Below, piece by piece: positions 43,417 through 50,600 of a stretch of DNA of 54,150 nt. The translations under genes were made by a program, and so were the position numbers. Source of the DNA: JANOXC01 sp031418215 (lineage in GTDB: Bacteria > Bacteroidota > Bacteroidia > AKYH767-A > OLB10); assembly GCA_031418215.1 (NCBI GenBank), contig JANOXC010000132.1, positions 1-54,150 of the forward strand, given 5' to 3'. The notes below the pieces were generated by a model. That model had not been told where the DNA came from. It did no database searches and worked only from the letters and a program-made list of their open reading frames with translations. How positions within the stretch are numbered: the first letter of the stretch is position 1; each line of letters starts with the position of its first letter.

Positions 43417-44655
43417 ATGAATAGCCAAAAAAATATCTTATTTATTTCTTATGATGGCCTAACAGATCCATTGGGGCAATCACAAATAATTCCATATCTG
43501 GTTGGCTTATCAAGTATGGGATATTATATTACTATTTTAAGCTGCGAAAAAAAAGAACGCTTTTTACGCCACTCAGCTACTATACAATCTATTCTTGATA
43601 AAAGTGCAATAAATTGGGCACCCGTAAGCTATAATAAAAATCCGCCAGTGATTTCAACTCTTTACAATTTGGCGAAAATGTATTATATAGCAGTTACTAT
43701 TATGCGGGATAAAAAAATAAGTTTAATCCATTGCAGAAGTACTTTATCTGCCTTGATTGGTAAACAACTGCAAAGAAAATATCCATCGAAAATACTATTT
43801 GACATGCGTGGATTTTGGGCTGATGAAAGAGTAGAAGGTGGACTATGGCCACAATCTAATTTAACCTACCGCTTAATCTATAAATTCATTAAAAAAAATG
43901 AATTACAGCTTATAACATCTGTCGATCATATAATCAGTCTGACGCATGAAGGGAAAAGAATAATTGAAGAGGAAATACCTTTGTCAAAAAAACCGGCTCC
44001 GGTAACAATAATTCCATGTTGCGTAGATTTACATTTGTTTAACCCGCTAAATTACCCGAAAAATGAGCTAAATAAGCTGAAGCAAAAATTGAACTTGAAT
44101 GAACAGTCATTTGTTTTAAGTTATCTAGGCAGTATCGGAACATGGTATATGCTGAATGAAATGCTTGATTTTTTTAAATTACTGCAACAGAAAATGAACG
44201 ATGCTTGTTTTCTATTTATTACAAAAGAAAATCCGGAGACCATTTTAAATGCTGCATTTCTTAAGGATTTAAAACCGGATTCTATTCGTATTATAGCAGC
44301 AGAAAGAAATGAAATCCCGCCTTTGCTGTTAATATCGACCGCAAGCATATTTTTTATCAGGCCTGGTTTTTCTAAAAAAGCATCTTCCCCTACAAAGCTT
44401 GGCGAATCGCTGGCAACTGGCCTTCCGATAATTAGTAATAGTGGTGTTGGGGATAACGATTATTTTATGTCAAATAATCACTGTGGCTGGATTGTCAATT
44501 CTTTTGATGAGATGAATTACAAAGAGGTGATCAACGAAATACAAAAAAACGCATTTCCGAAAAGTGACGAAATCAGGAAAGTTGGTGAAAAATATTTTTC
44601 GCTACAACGTGCTGTAGAGATATATGATGGTGTATACAAACAACTCCTGAGTTAA
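43417..44655 (+). CDS. Glycosyltransferase family 4
   Basis: 412-residue GT-B enzyme. N-terminal half: NILFISYDGLTDPLGQSQIIPYL, a motif often seen in Bacteroidota exopolysaccharide GT4 proteins, then IHCRSTLSALIG and FDMRGFWADERVEGG. C-terminal donor half: IIPCCVDLHLFNP, SYLGSIGTWY, and SPTKLGESLATGLPIISNSGVGD carrying the catalytic/donor-binding Glu. Co-transcribed with the asnB copy 26 bp upstream. Its stop codon TAA shares the tetranucleotide TTAA (44652-44655) with the stop codon of the convergent rlmH gene. Confidence 0.92.
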   Translation: MNSQKNILFISYDGLTDPLGQSQIIPYLVGLSSMGYYITILSCEKKERFLRHSATIQSILDKSAINWAPVSYNKNPPVISTLYNLAKMYYIAVTIMRDKKISLIHCRSTLSALIGKQLQRKYPSKILFDMRGFWADERVEGGLWPQSNLTYRLIYKFIKKNELQLITSVDHIISLTHEGKRIIEEEIPLSKKPAPVTIIPCCVDLHLFNPLNYPKNELNKLKQKLNLNEQSFVLSYLGSIGTWYMLNEMLDFFKLLQQKMNDACFLFITKENPETILNAAFLKDLKPDSIRIIAAERNEIPPLLLISTASIFFIRPGFSKKASSPTKLGESLATGLPIISNSGVGDNDYFMSNNHCGWIVNSFDEMNYKEVINEIQKNAFPKSDEIRKVGEKYFSLQRAVEIYDGVYKQLLS

Positions 44656-45119
44656 ATATGATGATATTTTTCATTTTTTATAATAGTAAAAGCGCGATAT
44701 AACTGTTCCAAAAAAATCAACCTAACCATTTGGTGCGTGTAAGTCATTTTGGACAGCGATAATAATTGATTCGACCGTTGATAGATTTGCTCATCAAAAC
44801 CATAAGCACCTCCACAAATAATTACTAACCGGGATATACTTTGATGTTGAAAAGTCTCTATTTTCTTCGAAAATCCTACCGAAGTATATTGTTCGCCTTT
44901 TTCATCCAGTAAAATAACCTTATCGGCAGGTTTTAATGCTGCGAGAATTTTCTCTGCTTCTTTCTGCAACAACACCTCACGTTTAATCATGTTTCCTTTT
45001 ATGTTGATTTCCTCTATTTCGAAATTCACATAACGACAAAGACGTTGTTGGTAGTCTAAAATCCCCTCTTTTAAATAGGAATTCTCTGTTTTACCAATTA
45101 CCAAAAATTTAATATTCAT
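44652..45119 (-). CDS. rlmH: 23S rRNA (pseudouridine1915-N3)-methyltransferase RlmH
   Basis: SPOUT-class methyltransferase that modifies pseudouridine 1915 in helix 69 of 23S rRNA on assembled ribosomes. The ATG at 45119 gives 155 residues, the family length, with the standard start MNIKFLVIGKT; the longer upstream frame adds a basic 24-residue extension with no family support. Motifs LLDEKGEQYTSVGFSK, the SAM-knot IICGGAYGFD and the C-terminal LSLSKMTYTHQMVRLIFLEQLYRAFTI...YHH are all present. Helix 69 is also the target of RluD (15925-16980); RlmH needs the pseudouridine that RluD makes. A -7 box lies 30 bp upstream. Confidence 0.95.
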   Translation of the reverse strand: MNIKFLVIGKTENSYLKEGILDYQQRLCRYVNFEIEEINIKGNMIKREVLLQKEAEKILAALKPADKVILLDEKGEQYTSVGFSKKIETFQHQSISRLVIICGGAYGFDEQIYQRSNQLLSLSKMTYTHQMVRLIFLEQLYRAFTIIKNEKYHHI

Positions 45120-45149
45120 CAGTATATATAATAATTTAACCTTTATTAA

Positions 45150-45157
45150 CAAAAGTA
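45150..45157 (-). promoter_or_regulatory. -7 promoter box of rlmH
   Basis: Minus-strand TACTTTTG fits TAnnTTTG and lies 30 bp before the ATG at 45119, supporting that start over the longer frame, whose first codon would be upstream of the box. Confidence 0.45.
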
Positions 45158-45225
45158 TGATTTTACTTGTAGAAAATTTGGTGCAAAACATACCTCCAAA
45201 AACTTTTTTTTTCGCTTTTAAACCT

Positions 45226-45233
45226 TATATTTG
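45226..45233 (+). promoter_or_regulatory. -7 promoter box of the DUF4783-nadC-yihY run
   Basis: Plus-strand TATATTTG fits TAnnTTTG. The leader to the ATG at 45343 is ~105 nt and contains a 9-bp stem (45257-45265 with 45281-45289, one G-U pair). Function of the hairpin is unknown. Confidence 0.42.
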
Positions 45234-45342
45234 TCATAATGCCTGATAAGCAGATGCAATCTGTCTTCCTGGAACTGTCTGGCAGATTGTGGTTTTATCA
45301 AAAAAAGAAGCCTTTGGCTTAGTAATTGTGAAATAACCGGCC

Positions 45343-45735
45343 ATGAAAAAAACCTTATCATTTGTCTTTCTTTTCATTACCATCCTTCATTTAAATGCAA
45401 AAAACTCGGAAATCTTTGATGATATTACCGCAAGCATAAAAACAGGCGATGTAAAATCTTTATCGAGAAATTTCAACACCAGCATTGATCTTACCGTCGG
45501 TAACCAGGAAAATACATATAGTAAAGCGCAAGCTGAACAAGTATTGCGTGACTTTTTTGTTGTTAATAAGCCAGGTTCTTTTTCCATTATTCACCAGGGT
45601 TTCTCAAAAGAGGGAGCAAAATATGCCATTGGCAGCTTAGTTACCACTCAAGGCAAAACTTTCAGGGTTTACTTATACGTAAAACAAGTTTCCGGTAATT
45701 TTCTGATTTATGAATTACGATTTATGCCGGAATAA
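45343..45735 (+). CDS. Small exported DUF4783-like protein
   Basis: 130 residues with a signal peptide (about residues 1-19, ending HLNA). The mature part (SEIFDDITASIKTGDVKSLSRNF...VDLTVGNQENTYSKAQAEQVLRDFF type pattern) matches the SnoaL/NTF2-like fold of the DUF4783 family found next to nadC in many Bacteroidota. Likely periplasmic; no catalytic residues are evident and function is unknown. It is followed 71 bp later by nadC on the same strand, suggesting one transcript. Confidence 0.82.
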   Translation: MKKTLSFVFLFITILHLNAKNSEIFDDITASIKTGDVKSLSRNFNTSIDLTVGNQENTYSKAQAEQVLRDFFVVNKPGSFSIIHQGFSKEGAKYAIGSLVTTQGKTFRVYLYVKQVSGNFLIYELRFMPE

Positions 45736-45806
45736 CTATGTTGAATTTCAATACTTACTATTATTAAAAAAAATAGCCTTTTCTTTGTGGCATTATTTTA
45801 TTTGCC

Positions 45807-46646
45807 ATGATGAACATTGATGATTTTATAAAACTTGCTTTAGCTGAAGACATCGGCGCTGGGGATTATACATCATTATCTTGTATTCCATCAGAAGCTT
45901 TTGGTAAAGCAAAATTACTTGTGAAGGATAATGGTATTGCAGCAGGTGTCGAACTGGCGCAAATGATATTTCATCATGTAGATCCTGCGCTTCAATCAAC
46001 AGTTTTTATTAATGATGGCGAAACAATTAAGTATGGTGATGTTATCTTGCATGTAGAAGGCCCAAGCCGCTCTATCGTTACTGCTGAACGCCTGATGCTC
46101 AATTGCACTCAACGAATGAGTGGCATAGCTACATTGACGTCAAAATATGTTGATCAATTAAGTGGGCTGAATACAAAACTGCTTGACACAAGGAAGACGA
46201 CTCCTCTTTTTCGGCAAATTGAAAAATGGGCAGTAAGAATTGGTGGTGGTCAAAACCATCGCTTCGGTTTATTTGATATGATGATGATTAAAGATAATCA
46301 TGTTGATTATTCCGGTGGCATTAAGCAAGCAATAATAAAAGCGAATGAGTACTTAAAAAAAAATGAATTGACTCTTAAAATTGAAATTGAAACCCGTTCT
46401 TTTAAAGAAGTTCAGGAAGTTCTTGATGTTGGAAATATAGATCGTATCATGCTTGACAATTTCAGCATTCCCGATTTGCAAGAAGCTGTTAAAATAATTA
46501 ACGGAACTTTCGAAACAGAAGCTTCCGGAGGGATCACAATAGATAATATACGCACTTATGCAACAACAGGTGTAGATTTTATTTCCTGTGGCGCCATTAC
46601 GCATTCAGCACCTAACCTCGACCTTAGTCTAAAAGCTTTCAATTAA
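45807..46646 (+). CDS. nadC: Nicotinate-nucleotide pyrophosphorylase (carboxylating)
   Basis: Quinolinate phosphoribosyltransferase making nicotinate mononucleotide from quinolinate and PRPP in de novo NAD synthesis; cytoplasmic. 279 residues, with DIGAGDYTS near the start, AERLMLNCTQRMSGIAT, LDTRKTTPLFRQIEKWAVRIGGGQNHR (substrate-binding Arg/Lys/His cluster), MIKDNH and the C-terminal EASGGI and SCGAITHSAPNLDLSLK phosphate-binding loops. Two ATG codons in tandem open the frame. nadA and nadB are not in the window. The yihY-type gene starts 12 bp downstream. Confidence 0.95.
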   Translation: MMNIDDFIKLALAEDIGAGDYTSLSCIPSEAFGKAKLLVKDNGIAAGVELAQMIFHHVDPALQSTVFINDGETIKYGDVILHVEGPSRSIVTAERLMLNCTQRMSGIATLTSKYVDQLSGLNTKLLDTRKTTPLFRQIEKWAVRIGGGQNHRFGLFDMMMIKDNHVDYSGGIKQAIIKANEYLKKNELTLKIEIETRSFKEVQEVLDVGNIDRIMLDNFSIPDLQEAVKIINGTFETEASGGITIDNIRTYATTGVDFISCGAITHSAPNLDLSLKAFN

Positions 46647-46657
46647 TACATAACCAA

Positions 46658-47611
46658 ATGGAAATGAAAGCGAGGATAATCAACTATTTGTTAAAGATCC
46701 CTTTTCTGAAGCGAATCATTGCGTTGATAAAAACCATAATTATACCCGGTTTTAACGGTGTCCCTATTTTTGATGTGATTGTTTTCTTCCTAAAAAGGTT
46801 TAATGAAAATGATTTACAGACCCGGGCAAGAGCAGTTGCCTTCAGTTTATTCCTCACGATTTTCCCAACTATTATTTTTCTCTTTACCCTTATCCCCTAT
46901 ATTCCTATTGAAGACTTTCAGCTACAGGTTTTACAGTTGCTTCGTGAGTTTTTACCGGCAAGTACTTACGATGCCGCTTATACTACCATTGAAGATATTG
47001 TAAGTCATCAAAGAGGTGGCCTGCTATCCTTTGGATTTCTCTTCGCTTTATTTGTTTCTGCAGATGGTGTTTTAACATTGATTTTATGGTTTAATAAATC
47101 ATACCACGGCTCGCATCAACGTTCAATGTATAAGCAGCGCCTTATTGCAATTGGTCTTACTATCATGTTGGCCCTTTTCTCCTTCCTGGCTATTACATTG
47201 TTACTATTGAATGAAGTTGCTATTTCATTCTTGGTAAAACATCATTTACTAACCAATAATATTCAATACTTTTTATTGCAAGGGCTGAAATGGCTGGTTG
47301 TAGTATCATTATTCTTTTGTGGTATTTCCCTGCTTTACTTTTTTGGTCCTTCCCATCGTAAAAAAATATTTTTTATTAATGCCGGTGCTACTTTAGCAAC
47401 CTTACTGGTCGTTTTAACCTCGTTAGGATTTAACTTCTTCATTACTAATTTTGCAAGCTACAATAAAGTGTATGGTTCCATTGGAACTCTCATCATTATT
47501 CTGATTTGGATATATTTAAATTCTTTTGTACTACTTGTTGGTTATGAATTGAACGTAGCCATCGAACATGCTACGAATTCAAGGAAGAAAAAAATAACTT
47601 TGGATAGTTAA
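46658..47611 (+). CDS. YihY/BrkB-family inner-membrane protein
   Basis: 317 residues with six predicted membrane helices and the family blocks TRARAVAFSLFLTIFPTIIFLFTLIP, ILRLLREFLPxS-like region, DGVLTLILWFNKSYHG, and the terminal YGSIGTLIIILIWIYLNSFVLLVGYELN. The family (once misnamed ribonuclease BN) has no settled function; envelope or lipid transport roles have been proposed. It is the last gene of the run with DUF4783 and nadC. Its stop TAA uses the same TTAA (47608-47611) as the stop of the convergent PKD gene, so the two genes overlap by 4 bp. Confidence 0.9.
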   Translation: MEMKARIINYLLKIPFLKRIIALIKTIIIPGFNGVPIFDVIVFFLKRFNENDLQTRARAVAFSLFLTIFPTIIFLFTLIPYIPIEDFQLQVLQLLREFLPASTYDAAYTTIEDIVSHQRGGLLSFGFLFALFVSADGVLTLILWFNKSYHGSHQRSMYKQRLIAIGLTIMLALFSFLAITLLLLNEVAISFLVKHHLLTNNIQYFLLQGLKWLVVVSLFFCGISLLYFFGPSHRKKIFFINAGATLATLLVVLTSLGFNFFITNFASYNKVYGSIGTLIIILIWIYLNSFVLLVGYELNVAIEHATNSRKKKITLDS

Positions 47612-50600
47612 TAAGGATTGTCCTCTGCTTCTGTTGTATTAGGGTCTGTTGTCTTTATTAGTTCCCAAACACCATTTTCTGTCATCTTTTCCAATTCATA
47701 ATGATCCACACCATTGTTCCATCCCATATATGGCGTCCATCTTAGAAGTGATTTTCCATTACTGTCAAAATCACCCTTGAGTAAAATTGAAGCTCCTTGC
47801 AAGCCAAAAGGGTTTTTATTCTCACAAAAATTAACAGCTGTTACCTTATAGTAGTAGCTATGCCGTTGTATGCTTGCATCACGATCTTCATAATAATTCT
47901 GCAAGCTATTTACCCTTTTATAAAACGGGAAATTAATATTATCAGTGGATCGGAAAATATCATATCCAATAACTGTTTGGGGCATAAAGGATGTTGGAGC
48001 CCATTCAACTAATATATACCGGTTTTCAACAACTGTAGCTCTTATAATATCATTTATTTGCTCCCACCTATAAGAAGTATGGTCAACAAAAGCAATATTG
48101 CTTAATCCTGTTGCAGCATTCTCGCCACAAATTCCGACAGCTTCAACCTTATATTGATAAACAAAAGGACAGTAACTAGTTGTATCAGTAAAATTCAAAG
48201 TCGAATTTCCGGTTTCTGCCAAATAATTGAATGTAATACCATTATCATCTGATCGGTAAATTTTGTATTTTGAAACATTGCATCCAACATAAGAACTCCA
48301 ATTTAAATCAATCCAACCTCCATTGTTTGACCCACTTAGGAAAACGGTAGTATGTGCTGTGAGATCAGGTAGTGCAACCCTGCTTCCACACTTGTCAATG
48401 GCTAAAATCTTATATGTATAGGTGTGTAAATTAGTGTTTGCGCCATTATCTTGGACCAACTGTACTACACTATTAACAGTACTAATATGTGGCATAGTTG
48501 CAATACTATCATATAACCCATTAATTATGTTTAGTCGGTATAATATATAATAATCAATATCGTTCAAATTAATGGTATGCCATTTTATGCTTACCTGGTT
48601 CGTATCCGAAACTGATACACTATATAGCAAGGCAGGGGGTGGTGGCAATGGATTATATATATTAATTAATCCCGGTATATTGACCTCCGATTCACAACCA
48701 CCATTATTAACAACAAGCAATGAAACATTATAGGTACCAGCTGAAGAATATGTTAAAAATGGATTTGCAAGATTGGAAGTGTCCCCATTTCCAAACTGCC
48801 AACTATAAGTCGGCGAATCCAAATTTGTCGAGTTGCTGCTAAATTGAATACCAAATGGCATACAACCTATGGTATCACTTACAGTAAACCCAGCATAAGG
48901 CTGTAAATGAACCTTGATTGGGTCAGGGTAAATTATTGTATCATTACAGCCAAAATTACTATAAGCAATAAGGCTCAAATTGTAGACCCCTGCAGTGTTA
49001 TATATATTCTGTGGATTATTCAAAGATGAGCTATTTCCATTTCCAAAATTCCAAACCAAAGAATCATAAAATTGCGATTGACTAATTACATCAAGAATAA
49101 AAGGTGTACAGCCCTCTATCTCTTGAATTGAAAAATTAGCTATTGCACTTTGAATTACTTCAATATCGACGGGTGAAGTATAAGTAGATACACAACCGGA
49201 AGAATCTTTTGTTAATAATGAAACAGTATAAGTACCCGGAACAGTAAATGAGTAAACCGGATTCTCAATGGTATCTGTCACACCATTTCCAAAATTCCAT
49301 TCCCATGAAACGGCTCCAATAGATTGATTATATACCGCAAATGACATGGGTGTACATCCGGTTGGCTGAACTACCGTGAAAAGAGGTATCGAACCATGTA
49401 TATTAATGGGTGATGGCATCATCAATGTATCCGAACACCCCAGTGAATCTGAGGCTACGAGTTTTACCTGGTATGAGCCGGGAGTATTAAAGACATGAGC
49501 CGGAGTGCGAAGGTTGGAAAAATTACCATCACCAAAATCCCAATACCACCCTGTTGCATTTAATGAATTATCTGCAAACTGAATAAGTAATGGCGCACAT
49601 CCTGAATCTTTATCCGCACTTAAATTGGCTTGTATTGATCCTACATGTATCATTGAATCAATTTCTAAAGTATCAAAGCATCCAAAGGTCGATTCTACAA
49701 TGAGCTTCACAGTATATACACCGTTGAAACCGTACTGATGAACAGGATTCTGAAGATTGGAAGAGATTCCATCACCAAAATCCCAAGCCCAGCTCAATGC
49801 ATTGGTGGATGAATCATTAAAGAAAACAGTAAGGGGAACACAGCCACTACTTGAACTTAAACTAAATAAGGCACTCGTCATGTTTAAATTTGGCTTGCTG
49901 ATTGTCTTAACACAGCCATATATATCTTTAACTGTTAGTGTTAATGGTGCTGCCGGTGATTGATTGTATATATGAATAGGGTTTTGAACCGTGTCACTAA
50001 ACCCATCACCAAACAGCCATTTCCAACTCACTGCATCGGTGCTTAAATCAGTAAAATTTTGAGTGAGCGGTGCACAAAATGAATTTTGTGAATAAGTAAA
50101 ATTAGCAATAAGATTCGGCATCACAACAGGCACCTGAGAAACAAACGTTGAAGAACAAATACTTTTACTAACTGTAAGTGAAATATAATAAGCACCGGGA
50201 GTAAAATAAGCGACTGATGTTTGCGGCAGATTACTGTATTGATTGTTCCCAAAGTCCCAGCTAAGTAAATCGGCACCCGTTGATTGGTTAACCAGATCTA
50301 CTTTGACATAACTACAGTAGGAAGTAATATTCTGTATAGTAAAATTCGCCTGAGGGTGAAAAACTTGTATTTGTTGATTCAAGATAAAGCTTTTTGAGCA
50401 GCCTGTTGCATCACTAACAGTAAGCTCCACTTGAAATATTCCCGAATCCTGGTAAACATGAAATGGGTTAGCCTGGGTAGAATTAGCACCATCACCAAAA
50501 GTCCAGAGATAAGCATTATAATTTAGCCCGCCATTTAAAAAATATACAGTGTCCCCTGCACAGGTCCTGCTTACTGTTGCAGTAAGGGGGTTTATTTCGC

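Noticed and set aside
44652..45191. Longer RlmH reading starting at 45191
   Set aside because: The extra 24 residues have no family counterpart and the first codon would be upstream of the -7 box; MNIKFLVIGKT at 45119 is the standard start.
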